DNA of 64,000 nt from Thermoleophilia bacterium. GTDB taxonomy: Bacteria; Actinomycetota; Thermoleophilia; Miltoncostaeales; Miltoncostaeaceae. Location: the NCBI GenBank assembly GCA_009694365.1, contig SHVE01000008.1:1-64000 (forward strand). Reading direction: 5' to 3'. Below the pieces are notes generated by a model. That model was given only the letters and a program-made list of their open reading frames with translations, made no database searches and was not told the origin of the DNA. Of the stretch, positions 1 through 9,375 are shown in pieces; positions within the stretch are counted from its first letter, which is position 1; each line of letters begins with the position of its first letter. The position numbers and the translations under genes were made by a program.

Positions 1-4
1 CGGC

Positions 5-406
5 GTGACCACGGCCAAAGATGCATTCCGCCGGGCGGGGTGCACGATCTTTGAGCCCGAGGAAACCCGAACCCCCACTCGATTCGCCGTCGCTCGCGGC
101 AAGGGCCCGATGTACGACATCAGGGTGCGCACGTGCCGACCCCCCGGTGGCAATTACACGTTCCTCACCAAGGCCGCGCTGGATCTCAGCGAATCGGTGA
201 TCGTGGTGTTGGTGCTCCTGCACGACGGCGAGTCGCCAGACCTCTATCTCATTCCCTCCCTCGCCTGGCACGAGCCAAGTTCCCTGCTGGTGGATCGTGA
301 CTACGAGGGTCTTGCGAGTGCGCCGGAGTGGGGGGTCTCGCTGTCCGGGAAAAGCATGGGACTCCTGAGCGATTTCAACTTCGCCCGGAGGGCGCAACAA
401 CTCTAA
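5..406 (+). CDS. Conserved hypothetical protein, possibly nuclease-like
   Basis: A 133-residue reading frame opens with GTG at the very edge of the window and stays open upstream of it, so the true start may lie outside. The central part (YDIRVRT, TFLTKAALDL, then a hydrophobic strand and LYLIPSLAW) and the later VDRDYEGLASAPEWG resemble small conserved hypothetical proteins that I recall being loosely linked to PD-(D/E)XK nuclease-type folds. That link is from memory, and no catalytic motif is provable here. It converges on the secreted protein gene that ends at 437. Confidence that it is coding is good; the function is unknown. Confidence 0.6.
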   Translation: MTTAKDAFRRAGCTIFEPEETRTPTRFAVARGKGPMYDIRVRTCRPPGGNYTFLTKAALDLSESVIVVLVLLHDGESPDLYLIPSLAWHEPSSLLVDRDYEGLASAPEWGVSLSGKSMGLLSDFNFARRAQQL

Positions 407-436
407 GCCGCAGCTTGATGCTGCCTATCGCCGCCG

Positions 437-2008
437 TCACCGCACGCCCACCGCCCGCCACCGCGACGGGTTGCCCGCGGCGTCAATCACCCGTACCACC
501 ATGGGGCCGGCGGGTGCTGGGATGGTGACCACCTTGGCGAAGGGGATGGTGTGCACCACGCCACGGCGACGGGATGACGCAACCTGGATGGACCGCACTC
601 CCGAGATGGCGTCGGTGGCCCATGTGGTGATGCGCACACGGCGCGTCCGGGCAGCGGTATGGGTCTTCGCGTTCGCCGCCTGCCCCACAACGTCCACGGC
701 CACCACCTTGGTCAGGACCGGGGTGGTGGTGTCCAGAATGATGTCGTCGGAGTACGTCTCCCGTGCCGAGATGCCCTTGCCCCTAAAGCGCACGTAGATC
801 ACATGGGGAAGCCGGGACCCCTCGTCGGCGACAAGCGTGAATGGCACCTCGTCGTGCACCGGCATCGAGTAGGAGGTGCGGAACCCGCCATCCGTGCTGA
901 TGCGCATGGTGGTTGCGCCATCCGGCCACGACACCGAGAGGGTGACCGTTGGAGTGGCCGTGAACCGGGCACCGTTGTTGATCGTGACGCCCGGATCCTC
1001 GGACCCGGGCGCGGGCCGCACATCGATCAGGCGCGCGTCGGTGGCGGTGCCACCACCGGGGGCCGTCACGCGGACGCCCACCACGGTCTCCGCGGAGAGG
1101 CCCACCGTCACCGACGGCGTGAGCCCGGTGTCCGTCTCGTAGATGTCATCGCCGTCGGTGTCCCACGCGTAGGTGAGCGCGCCGCCGTTCGGCACGCTCG
1201 CCATCGCACGCAGCACCGTGTCGCGCCCGGCGATCACGAAAGCCGGCTCGGCGTCCATCTCGACGATCGGCCCATCGATCACGGTCAGGGTCGCGATACC
1301 GGAGTCGGACACGTTCCCCACCATGTCCAGCGCCCGCACGTGCACAGAGTGCGCACCGTCCGGAAGCGTCGCCGCGGGGACCGACGCCACGCACGTGGAA
1401 CCGCATTCCTGGGCCTCCACACGCGCCACCGGCACCTCGTCCACCATCAGTTCGTAGTGCGACAGACCCGACCCGTAGTCGCCCACCGGGGTCCATGCGA
1501 TTCCGTCGGTTGAACGCGCCGATTCTTCCGAGATGAGCAACTGGGGCACTTCGGGCGGAATGGCATCAATCCGGAACCCCTGGGAAGTGCGTTGCGAGCT
1601 CCAACTGCACTGCATCGATCCCCAGCGGATGGCGCAGTTGTAGTTCATGCGCATCAGTACGGACACCACGTAGCGACCATCGACGAGGGAGCCGAACCAC
1701 TTCGATACGGTCGAATCGAGGAAGTACGGACCGTGCCCCCACACCTGCCGGCCACCCACCACGGCCGATCCCGACATCGTGGCATCACGGTGGAGCGACT
1801 CTGAAGCCCTGTCACCCCCGACCGGTCGGCGGTACGACATGCCCACTCCCTGCGGACCAGCCCACGCCTCGCCACCGGCAATCGTCACGCCGGACAGTTC
1901 GATGCGCAGGTCATTGGCAGACTGAGCGAACGTTGCCGGGGCAGTCGCGAGGCCAACCACGCCGACGAGCAGGGCAACGGATGCGAAATGCGGATGCAGA
2001 CGAGGCAT
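437..2008 (-). CDS. Secreted PKD/Ig-like repeat protein
   Basis: This is an exported protein of about 523 residues. The chosen ATG at 2008 is preceded by a strong GGAGG site and begins a classical signal peptide (MPRLHPHFASVALLVGVVG, cleavage probably after ATFA). The longer open frame to 2194 has no signal peptide. After an N-terminal beta-rich region comes an Ig/FnIII-like segment with DGAHSVHVRALDMVGN, then a PKD-type domain (ALTYAWDTDGDDIYETDTG), and a second repeat ending in TIPAPAGPMVVRVIDAAGNP. Such modules act in adhesion or polymer binding at the cell surface. No catalytic domain, LPxTG sorting signal or C-terminal membrane anchor is visible, so it is probably released. It is divergent from the secreted protein at 2591, with which it may share a regulatory region. 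Confidence 0.75.
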   Translation of the reverse strand: MPRLHPHFASVALLVGVVGLATAPATFAQSANDLRIELSGVTIAGGEAWAGPQGVGMSYRRPVGGDRASESLHRDATMSGSAVVGGRQVWGHGPYFLDSTVSKWFGSLVDGRYVVSVLMRMNYNCAIRWGSMQCSWSSQRTSQGFRIDAIPPEVPQLLISEESARSTDGIAWTPVGDYGSGLSHYELMVDEVPVARVEAQECGSTCVASVPAATLPDGAHSVHVRALDMVGNVSDSGIATLTVIDGPIVEMDAEPAFVIAGRDTVLRAMASVPNGGALTYAWDTDGDDIYETDTGLTPSVTVGLSAETVVGVRVTAPGGGTATDARLIDVRPAPGSEDPGVTINNGARFTATPTVTLSVSWPDGATTMRISTDGGFRTSYSMPVHDEVPFTLVADEGSRLPHVIYVRFRGKGISARETYSDDIILDTTTPVLTKVVAVDVVGQAANAKTHTAARTRRVRITTWATDAISGVRSIQVASSRRRGVVHTIPFAKVVTIPAPAGPMVVRVIDAAGNPSRWRAVGVR

Positions 2009-2590
2009 GGATCCTCCACAAACGAGGCCGTGAGGCCGTGGGACGAATACACCGAGGTCACTCAGCGCGGCGTCCACCCTTACGTCACGCACCGCATACC
2101 GACGGGCGTACCTCGTGAGCACGACGTCACCAGCGGCGGGCCCCGTGCGGTAGCTCGAACAATCCGGACGTCTCGGCACATTCCACCCAGACACTGCCGC
2201 GACGCCGAGTGGCCTCCCAAACCACCGTCGCCGGGACGATCCCCGCTGGTGAAGGCCCGGGAAATCTGGTGAACCTGCGCGGCGGACGATGGCTCACGCT
2301 CCCGGCGGCAATCGCCTGAACGATCGGCGCCGTCATCGTTTCGCTTCAGGCCTCATCGACGCCGAGAGGGGTACAAGGCCTGAGGGTCTCATGCGGTGCG
2401 CACAGGTCGAGCCAACGACTACCGAGAGCGTTATCGGACAGGAGAAGGTCGCGGTACGGACGATCCTCTGGCACCAAGCGGATGGGGCGGAGCGCCGACC
2501 GTCTCCTATACCATCGTCATGCTCCGGCGGGTCGCTATCGGCCGGTCCCATCAAAGCGCCGTTTGGCGTGAAGACAAGGGCGTACCGTCG
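2009..2590. other. Divergent intergenic region, no gene seen
   Basis: About 580 bases separate the divergent start codons of the two secreted-protein genes. Open frames here are shadows, with Arg/Pro/His-rich composition and no ribosome binding sites. It should hold promoters for both flanking genes, but I could not identify convincing -35/-10 pairs. Confidence 0.5.
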
Positions 2591-5182
2591 ATGTCATTGC
2601 CCCGTCGAGTCCTCACCATCGCGATCTCCGCCGCACTCGCCGTCGGCGTCATGGTGTCGCCCACTGCTGGTGCGCCCAGCGTCGCCACGCAGAAGCAGCC
2701 GAAGATCCCGCGTACGTCCACCTTTCGTACCGCACCGACCCACCCGTCCGTGGGGATCATCACGCTGCAGCCCAACATGCCGACCGGTGCGCAGGCCCGC
2801 GCCAACAAGGCGATCCAGACAGCGATGAAGACGGCGAACCCCGATGAAGGCAAGCCGGGGCCAGTGGTGACGAAGCCCTACCGCGGGCCGGCCATCGGTA
2901 TGCCCACGAAGATCGACCCGGAGAAGCCCGCTAACCCAGGCGGAGACACCATCACCGCGCCCGGTAACGACCCCGCTAGCGGAGGTACCACGCCCGTGGT
3001 CCGCGGCATGCGACGGGAGCACGCGGCTGATCCGCTGAGCGCGTTCCGGGTGTCGACCGTGGCCGACCCCTCCAAAGCGGCCGGGGGATTCGGTACCTCG
3101 TGGATCGGGGAGCCGACCAGCGCGAACGACCGCAACGCCATCCTGTACACGGCCAACTGGTATGCCGCGTACTCCTCGGACAACGGACGCACGTGGGGGT
3201 ACATCGACCCCGTGACGGCCTTCCCCAAACTCGACAACGGGTTCTGCTGCGACCAGTACGCCGTGTCCATCCCCCGCGATGGGTACAACAACATCGCCTG
3301 GGTCCTCCAGAACTCCGCGACCGCCACTCGCAACTCGTATCGGCTCGTGGTGCTGAAGAACCGGTCAGGCATCGAGTCACTCGATGGCACCTTGGAATAC
3401 TGCTCGTACACCATTGACAGCACCGACTTCGATCTGCCGAGCAACTACATGCTCGATTACCCCTCGATGCAACCCACATCGAAATACCTGTACCTGTCGG
3501 CCAACGCGGGCCTCATCGGTACCGGGTCGGTTGATCGGGCGGTTCTCTGGCGCATCCCGCTCAACGGGCTCGAGACCTGCAGCGGCTCGGCGCAGCAGTT
3601 GGTTCTCGATGATCAGCTAACGCTGCGCCCCGTCAACGGCGCAGGTTCCACCATGTACTTTGGATCGATCCCGAGGTATTCGGACACCTACGGCAAGAAG
3701 TTCAACATCCACTATGTCAAGGACTCATCCACAACCCTCAACTACTTGCAGAAGGACATCACCGACTGGCCCACGGGTGCAATGAGTTGCCCGCTCACGT
3801 CAACTTCGACGTTCGACCCCTGTGCGCGCCTGAGCGGTAAGAAGGTGCTCGCCGGATATCTCTCGACCAACCGCGTCGGATGGCTCTTCGTCACCGGCTC
3901 CGGCGGCAGCAGCACCAACTACCCCTACACGCGCGTGGTGCGATTCGACCCGTCATCGCTGGCGCTCAAGGCGGAGACCGACATCTGGAACGCATCCTAC
4001 GCGTGGACATACCCGTCAGCGGGCGTCACCCAGCGGGGCGACGTGGGTGGACTGCTCACGGCCACCGGTGGTGCGCTCAACCCCACCGCGCAGGCCTACA
4101 TCGTGGACGACATTTCCGACTGGTCGCCGCTCGCCATCCTCGGCATCACCTCCTCGGATGACGGACCGACGGTAACCTGCAACAGCACAGTGAGGGCCAA
4201 CTGCCTCGGCGATTACTACACGGCCGTCGCGTACACCGGGTGCTCCAACACTCTGCTCGCGACCACGGTCGTGGAGCAGACCACCGACTCGGTCAAGGGT
4301 CCTGCACACCGGTGGGCGTGGTTCGGACGTGACCGGGACGCCTGCGTCGATCTGCAAGTGACCGGCGTCACCGCTGGCGTGACGTCCGGCAGCACCGATC
4401 CGCTGCATAACGGCGGAACCATCTCGGTGGGTGACACCACCACGAACACGGGGTCCACCGCAGCGGTGGCCACCACCACCGCCTACTACCTGTCACGTGA
4501 CGACGACCAGTCGAGCTCCGACACGCGCCTAGGCGACCGTGCCGCGGGCACCATTTCCATCGGCTCGTCATCGGTCGGCGTGAACCAGTTGTTCACTCTT
4601 CCCACGTCCGCGCACGGCAACTACTACGTCATCGCCTGTGCGGATGACGACGCAGTGATCGACGAGGTGTCGGACACGAACAACTGCTTCGCATCGGCGG
4701 TGGTTGATGTGAAGTGGGACGTCACCGGCGTCACCTACGTGCTGTGGAATCGGTCCGTGGCGATGGCCGCGGCCACAGCCGTCAGGCCCATCAAACCGGG
4801 TGGGGCGATCAAGGTGAAGGTCGACGCGCGTATCGCGCCCATCGGAGGCGACCCCGACCGGCCGCTCAACCCCGACATCATCAAGACCCTGAGGATGCTC
4901 CCCCTCGACGTTTTCCTCTCGGTGGATCGCACGACGCCACCTCTCTACACGGGCCTCATCGGGCATATCCCCACCAGACCGATCGAGGTCATCACGCTTC
5001 CCGGAAGGAAGCGACAGGAGTGGAAAGGTCATGTCGCGGCCACCATCAATCTGCCGCGCATCATGCCTCCGGGTCGTTACTGGGTTCACGTGTGCGCCGC
5101 CAGGACGCTGGATGACCCGGAACTGGCGGGCAACTGTTCCACGATCAAGAAGCCGCTCATCGCGACCGTCGCCGCCGCGTAG
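2591..5182 (+). CDS. Large secreted protein with C-terminal CARDB domain
   Basis: Starting at the ATG at 2591 the product is 863 residues and begins with a signal peptide (MSLPRRVLTIAISAALAVGV, cleavage near PTAGA). A proline-rich spacer (about residues 30-145) is followed by a long region with Trp and Asp/Gly turns (NWYAAYSSDNGRTWGYIDP, SYAWTYPSAG) that looks like a beta-propeller or sialidase-like fold. A CARDB-type domain follows, with LHNGGTISVGDTTTNTGSTA and the typical AVIDEVSDTNNCF ending. A last beta-rich module closes the protein. CARDB is known as an extracellular adhesion-type domain. The longer frame back to 2396 lacks a signal peptide and was rejected. No enzyme active site can be assigned. 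The protein was probably exported by Sec and acts outside the cell. Confidence 0.75.
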   Translation: MSLPRRVLTIAISAALAVGVMVSPTAGAPSVATQKQPKIPRTSTFRTAPTHPSVGIITLQPNMPTGAQARANKAIQTAMKTANPDEGKPGPVVTKPYRGPAIGMPTKIDPEKPANPGGDTITAPGNDPASGGTTPVVRGMRREHAADPLSAFRVSTVADPSKAAGGFGTSWIGEPTSANDRNAILYTANWYAAYSSDNGRTWGYIDPVTAFPKLDNGFCCDQYAVSIPRDGYNNIAWVLQNSATATRNSYRLVVLKNRSGIESLDGTLEYCSYTIDSTDFDLPSNYMLDYPSMQPTSKYLYLSANAGLIGTGSVDRAVLWRIPLNGLETCSGSAQQLVLDDQLTLRPVNGAGSTMYFGSIPRYSDTYGKKFNIHYVKDSSTTLNYLQKDITDWPTGAMSCPLTSTSTFDPCARLSGKKVLAGYLSTNRVGWLFVTGSGGSSTNYPYTRVVRFDPSSLALKAETDIWNASYAWTYPSAGVTQRGDVGGLLTATGGALNPTAQAYIVDDISDWSPLAILGITSSDDGPTVTCNSTVRANCLGDYYTAVAYTGCSNTLLATTVVEQTTDSVKGPAHRWAWFGRDRDACVDLQVTGVTAGVTSGSTDPLHNGGTISVGDTTTNTGSTAAVATTTAYYLSRDDDQSSSDTRLGDRAAGTISIGSSSVGVNQLFTLPTSAHGNYYVIACADDDAVIDEVSDTNNCFASAVVDVKWDVTGVTYVLWNRSVAMAAATAVRPIKPGGAIKVKVDARIAPIGGDPDRPLNPDIIKTLRMLPLDVFLSVDRTTPPLYTGLIGHIPTRPIEVITLPGRKRQEWKGHVAATINLPRIMPPGRYWVHVCAARTLDDPELAGNCSTIKKPLIATVAAA

Positions 5183-5204
5183 CGGCGGCGCACTCCTCAC
5201 GTGG

Positions 5205-5890
5205 TCAGTCCGTACTGAACCCGCTGTTGATATCGAACGACACCGTGGCAGTCGGAGCGTTGGCCGTAAAATTGAGATCGATGGACCCCGGAGGTATGGA
5301 GCCCATCACCGTGCCGGGCATGAGCGGGAACGCCGACGTGAACATGGTGATGGACCGAGGAACCGGGACCGTCGCCACCAAGTACCCGACCAACTGGTCC
5401 ACCGTGATGGGCGCCGACGACGGCCAGCCGTTCACCTGGGCCGATCCGTACAGCCCAACCACAAGGTTTGACGATGTCTGGTTGACGATGGCGACACTTC
5501 CCGGGCTCCCGGATCCGACAGCGGTGATGGTGCCTCCACACCCACTGCCGCCTGCCTACCGATGAGGTTCAACGCGGCGGACAGAACCTCGATCTGCATG
5601 TCGGGGAAAATGCTCGCGCCCTGCGCCACGTACGCACCGACTTGGTCCCCGAAGGCCACCGTATTGATCGTGAACGGCATCTGGAGCACCGCGCCCACCG
5701 GGCGCATTCCCATGCTGCCGCACGAGTAGCAGTCCGCCCACGCCATTGCGATGCTGGCCCCACTCCCGACGAGCGCCGCGGCCGACTCCTGGTCGATCAT
5801 CAGCGAGATGCCGCGCGTTCCCGGCATCACCCAGTCGGAGGGCGTACCTCCGGTCTCGTGGGAACCGTGGGTCCGGGCGTAGGCCGTCAC
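5205..5890 (-). pseudogene. Frameshifted gene of unknown function
   Basis: Two minus-strand frames make one plausible protein only if joined. The first starts with GTG at 5890 (VTAYARTHGSHETGG), overlaps the stop of the upstream gene as GTGA, and reads well to about 5560 (MQIEVLSAALNLIGRQ). After that its composition turns Ser/Arg-rich. The second frame opens right after a TAG near 5557 and reads well from GTITAVGSGSPGSVAIVNQ to a C-terminus at 5205 (TVSFDINSGFSTD). No long homopolymer lies at the junction. It could be a decayed gene, an indel error, or two separate ORFs. The fold is not recognised; the absence of charged clusters and the Gly/Ser-rich strands suggest a beta-rich protein. Confidence 0.45.
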
Positions 5891-6744
5891 TCTTCGATGG
5901 CGAATCGCTGCAGTTCGGCGGCCACGAGGATGCTGGCGGCCTCCGTCGGGGTGAGCCCCTCCCCTGCCGCGAAGGCCGTGATGGTGGCGGCCGTGATGGT
6001 GATGGGAATACCACCCACCACGCCCGCGATGGCTGTTCGTCCCCGATCCCACACGAGACCGGGGAAGTCCGTGGGAATCGCCGCCTCGCCGATTCCCTGC
6101 CAGTACCTAGGCGCGACGGCCATGACTGCGGTCACGCGATCGATCACGTCGCCCGCGTAATCCCACTCCCGCCACCAACCGTTGTACGAGGGGTGCACGC
6201 GTACGGCCTCGCTCACGTCGGTGGGTCCGTGGTCCAGATTCACCACTGCGGCCTCACCCTTTGGCGCCTGTACCACGCCGATGGCCACCCCCGGCGCGAT
6301 TGTCTCCCAGCAGGTAACGCCCGGATCGGCCCTGGCCATGGTGAGGGCCCGGCGCCAGGCGTCGCGGGGGAAGAGCCAGCGACCCCAGCCGCGCGCAATG
6401 TCCTCAGGGGACGAGTGATAACCGATGGGCGTGCCCGCAGCAAGGTCGGGCAGGTCGCCGAAGGGCACGCGGGGAATGACCGCCACCGCTCCGGTGGCGG
6501 TCACGGTGAGGGTGTCGAGATCGGGCTCGTCGGGGGTGATGGTGAGCAGCGTGCGTTCCGACTTGGGATTGCGGGTGGGCAGGGCTTGGGTCCCGTTGAG
6601 GTGGATCTCATCGATGAGGGCCATCACATTGCCATCGATGGGGAGCGCGAACTCACCGCACGGGTGAATGTCGCCGGGCATGTCCATGAGATGCATCCAC
6701 ACCACTCCGCCCACGGCAAGGCCCGCTTCGGTGTGCAGGATCAC
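5887..6744 (-). CDS. Hypothetical protein
   Basis: A 285-residue product is read from a GTG at 6744 that overlaps the stop of the stress-protein frame (GTGA), and it ends in an overlap with the next gene, so it is part of the long minus-strand operon. It is acidic, with strand-rich segments such as EIHLNGTQALPTRNPKS and DLDTLTVTATGAVAVIPR, and ends in a helical region (LTPTEAASILVAAELQRFA). There is no signal peptide and no clear membrane segment, apart from an Ile/Thr-rich stretch near residue 245. I do not recognise the family. The tight overlaps and consistent codon use argue that it is translated. Confidence 0.6.
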   Translation of the reverse strand: MILHTEAGLAVGGVVWMHLMDMPGDIHPCGEFALPIDGNVMALIDEIHLNGTQALPTRNPKSERTLLTITPDEPDLDTLTVTATGAVAVIPRVPFGDLPDLAAGTPIGYHSSPEDIARGWGRWLFPRDAWRRALTMARADPGVTCWETIAPGVAIGVVQAPKGEAAVVNLDHGPTDVSEAVRVHPSYNGWWREWDYAGDVIDRVTAVMAVAPRYWQGIGEAAIPTDFPGLVWDRGRTAIAGVVGGIPITITAATITAFAAGEGLTPTEAASILVAAELQRFAIEE

Positions 6745-7575
6745 TCGGCGCGGACGACGAGCACCGACGACGGTACGCGGTGGGCCACGCGCTCGGACAC
6801 GCTGCCGAGAGCGCGGATACCCGACCGGCCACGGGCACCGAGGATCAGCAGGTCCACGTACTCTCCCACCGACGCGATGGCGTCAACCGTGCGGCCGCTG
6901 ACGACCCGCACCGGCAGGTCACCCACCACCCCCCGCGGCCACCGCCTGAGCGGGCACCCGGCCCGCGGTGATCACGGTGGCGTGAATGGCACCACCGGAG
7001 CACGCCACCATCTGCCGCGCCACCGCGAGCGCCGCCAGCGATCCGTCCGATCCGTCCACGGCAACCGCGATGCGCGCCGGAAAACGCTGGGAATCGAAGG
7101 GCGGCCGGGCAACGAGCACCGAGCAGGGCGCGTGACGCAGCATCTCGGTGGCGGCGCTCGGGATCGCCATCCCCAAGAGGCGCCCTCCGCCGTGGCTACC
7201 CATCACCACCAGATCGACATCGGCGGCGGCGGCCAGCAATACCTCATGGGTCGCCCCGGTGACCACGTGGGCCCGGGAAGCTATATCCGGTGGCATCTGC
7301 ATACACGCCTGCTCCGCCGATTCGCGGGCACGGACGTTCAGCACGACGCGCCCGAGGTGATCCGCGCCGGGTGCCGCCACCTGCTCAGGCGTCACAAGGC
7401 ACTCACCAGCCCAGCGGTTGATCGCGGCGACGTAGGGGACGGCAACGGCAAGGGCGATGACGGTGCCCCCGGGCGCTACTAGGTGGCCGGCCTGGCGGGC
7501 GGCCTCGAACCCGGCACGGGTTCCGTCGTTGGCGGCCATGGCGGAGCGGAAGGGCATGACGTGATCATGTCGCAT
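6741..7575 (-). pseudogene. Tandem universal stress protein, frameshifted
   Basis: The first frame begins with ATG at 7575, two bases after the stop of the zinc-ribbon gene, and encodes a first UspA domain (VVMGSHGGG nucleotide-loop segment) plus the start of a second (IAVAVDGSDGSLAALAVARQ). It then stops at 6919 after AVAAGGGG. The rest of the second UspA domain continues in another frame to 6741 (VGDLPVRVVSGRTVDAIAS, then LLILGARGRSG and GSVSERVAH). The break falls in a run of six G (minus strand) near 6930, so a one-base slip explains it. Universal stress proteins bind ATP or AMP in the cytoplasm and act in stress survival. Either a real phase-variable or decayed gene, or a homopolymer sequencing error. 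Confidence 0.7.
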
Positions 7576-7577
7576 CG

Positions 7578-7913
7578 TCAGGTGATGAGCGACCGCAGCA
7601 CGGAATGGTGATCCCCATCGACCGCGCGGACGAAGAGCCACCAGCAGTAGAAGTCGTCGCGGCGGTCCGAGGTGATGGCGATCCCCCGTTCCACCGACTC
7701 GGCAGGGGTGAGCCGGAACACGGCATCGAGCACGGCCGGTGCCGACAAATCGTCGGCGCCGAATCGCACGAGGGCGGACGCCACGGCAGCCGGGGCGTCA
7801 CCCTCTCCCCCCTCATACATCGCCCCGCACTCCGTACAGGCGCCCGGGGTGATGTCGTGCCTGCCCTCCACCACCACTGCACCGCAGAGTGGACAGTCCA
7901 ACGCTGCGCTCAC
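7578..7913 (-). CDS. Small zinc-ribbon protein
   Basis: The 111-residue product starts with GTG at 7913, overlapping the stop of the membrane-protein gene (GTGA). The first 40 residues carry two Cys pairs, CPLCG and CTECG, spaced as in a zinc ribbon. The remainder is a helical domain (DLSAPAVLDAVFRLTPAES) with a Trp pair in FYCWWLFVRAV. Zinc ribbons of this kind bind nucleic acid or protein partners; nothing here shows which. It sits in the overlapping operon between a membrane protein and the stress protein. An alternative longer start to 8006 would run antisense-like Arg/His sequence and was rejected. Confidence 0.6.
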   Translation of the reverse strand: MSAALDCPLCGAVVVEGRHDITPGACTECGAMYEGGEGDAPAAVASALVRFGADDLSAPAVLDAVFRLTPAESVERGIAITSDRRDDFYCWWLFVRAVDGDHHSVLRSLIT

Positions 7914-8641
7914 GATGTCGCGGAGGGGATGATGAGTGCCGCGAGGGCGATGACCCCGGCGATCACCGCCATCCAGGGCACACCACGGTCGCGCGTGAAC
8001 TTCCACACCACCCGGTAGCAGAACACGCTGCTGATACCGGTCAGCACGACCACGGCGTACTGGCCGGAGGCCACGAACCCGCGTGTGATGGCCACGCCAC
8101 CCAGCACCGTGGAGAGCAGGGCGCCGAGCGCCACCGAGTCCACCCCACCGGCGTTACCGTTCCGCAGATTGGTGGCCTCCCAGCCCATCCATCCGGCCGC
8201 GAAGACGAACCACACGGCGACCACCAACTCGGCGGTAGCGCGGCTGGCACTCGGAGTGGCGTTCCAGTCGATGAGCATGAGGACACCGACGATCAACTGC
8301 ACCACGCAGGCCACCGCGACGGTTGACCACGTGCGATTGAGGACACCGCGTTGGTCGAGCGAGAGGTCGGCAGGGTCGGGAACCCCGATGTCGGGATCGA
8401 CGGGGTGCAGACGACCCGCATCGATGAGCCGCGTGCGCATCCACATGCCGATGATGAGCACGCCAATGCCCGCCGCCGTACCGATGAGGAACGACATGAG
8501 GGCCACACCCGCCGGGGTCCCACCGGCCACACGCATGACGTTGTAGACGACCAGCCAGCCGACCAGAACGGCCGAGACGGACCGTGAGATGAGGCGTCCC
8601 GGCCGGGGCCACATGGACGTATGGGGCGCAGGGTGGATCAT
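7910..8641 (-). CDS. Multi-pass membrane protein
   Basis: The 243-residue protein starts at the ATG at 8641, overlapping the stop of the reductase gene as ATGA. It has about six hydrophobic segments: VSAVLVGWLVVYNVM, LMSFLIGTAAGIGVLIIGM, VAVACVVQLIVGVLMLI, LVVAVWFVFAAGWMGW, VALGALLSTVLGGVAIT and the C-terminal MAVIAGVIALAALII. The loop after the second helix is acidic and proline-rich. No transporter or enzyme signature is seen. The longer open frame to 9445 overlaps the reductase gene on the same strand in another phase and is not credible. Confidence 0.65.
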   Translation of the reverse strand: MIHPAPHTSMWPRPGRLISRSVSAVLVGWLVVYNVMRVAGGTPAGVALMSFLIGTAAGIGVLIIGMWMRTRLIDAGRLHPVDPDIGVPDPADLSLDQRGVLNRTWSTVAVACVVQLIVGVLMLIDWNATPSASRATAELVVAVWFVFAAGWMGWEATNLRNGNAGGVDSVALGALLSTVLGGVAITRGFVASGQYAVVVLTGISSVFCYRVVWKFTRDRGVPWMAVIAGVIALAALIIPSATS

Positions 8642-9375
8642 GTGCGCTCCCCGTAACCGCCATCCACGGACAGCACCTGCCCGGTCACGTATTCGGCGGT
8701 CACGAGATAGAGCATGGCATCTACCACGTCGCCGGGGGTGCCGAGACGCCCGAGAACCGTCTGCGCCGCCAGCCGCTCCTCCAGATCGCCGCCCGCATCG
8801 CCGTCGAGCAGCACGGGGCCGGGGGCGATGGCGTTCACCAGCACATCGGGTGCGTACGCCTGCGAAAGCAGCCGTGTGAGCATGACGAGGCCGGCCTTGG
8901 AGACGCAGTGTGGCGCGCGCTGGGGCCAGGGCTGTCGTGCACCCACGTCGGCAATGGCGACGATGCGACCGAACCCGCGGTGCGCCATGGCGGCGCCGAT
9001 GTGCTGGGCGAGAAAGAACGGGGAGGTGAGGTTGACCTGCAGGGTGCGGTCCCACATCGCTCGGTCCACCTGATCGAACGGAGCCGACTCCCAGGTGCTG
9101 GCCGAACTGATGAGGATGTCCACGCCACCCATCGCCTCCTCGGCACGCCTGGCCAGATCCTCCGCCGCACCGGGCTCCGAAAGGTCGGCGTTCATCGTGA
9201 CGGCGTTCACGCCCTTCGCCCGGCAGTCGGAGGCAAGCGCTTCCGCGGCCTCGAGCGACGACCGGTAGTGGATGGCCACGTTCACACCACACGAAGCGAG
9301 GGCCGCCGTGAGGGCCGCACCCAGACGTACCGCGCCGCCGGTGATGAGAGCGCTCATGCCCGTCGGATCGATCAT
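8638..9375 (-). CDS. Pteridine-reductase-like SDR with His in place of Tyr
   Basis: A 245-residue short-chain dehydrogenase/reductase starts with ATG at 9375, overlapping the rdgB stop as ATGA. The nucleotide-binding turn is TGGAVRLG (residues 12-19), followed by the NAD(P)-site Asp region, the core strand motif ISSAST, and IADVGARQPWPQ, where Asp143 sits in the place of the catalytic Asp of pteridine reductases. The catalytic Tyr of the Y-x-x-x-K motif is replaced: the sequence reads APHCVSKAG, so His156 stands four residues before Lys160. C-terminal GQVLSVDGGYG is typical of the family. The reaction is probably NADPH-dependent reduction of a small carbonyl or pterin, if active. A second in-frame ATG six codons downstream is an alternative start. 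Confidence 0.75.
   Translation of the reverse strand: MIDPTGMSALITGGAVRLGAALTAALASCGVNVAIHYRSSLEAAEALASDCRAKGVNAVTMNADLSEPGAAEDLARRAEEAMGGVDILISSASTWESAPFDQVDRAMWDRTLQVNLTSPFFLAQHIGAAMAHRGFGRIVAIADVGARQPWPQRAPHCVSKAGLVMLTRLLSQAYAPDVLVNAIAPGPVLLDGDAGGDLEERLAAQTVLGRLGTPGDVVDAMLYLVTAEYVTGQVLSVDGGYGERT

Noticed and set aside
659-1513. 284-aa plus-strand ORF opposite the secreted protein gene
   Set aside because: His/Arg/Gly-rich composition and no ribosome site; it is a shadow of the minus-strand gene, as are many long frames in this GC-rich DNA.
5746-7482. 578-aa plus-strand ORF over the Usp operon
   Set aside because: Antisense shadow; basic and low-complexity, whereas the minus strand has recognisable domains.
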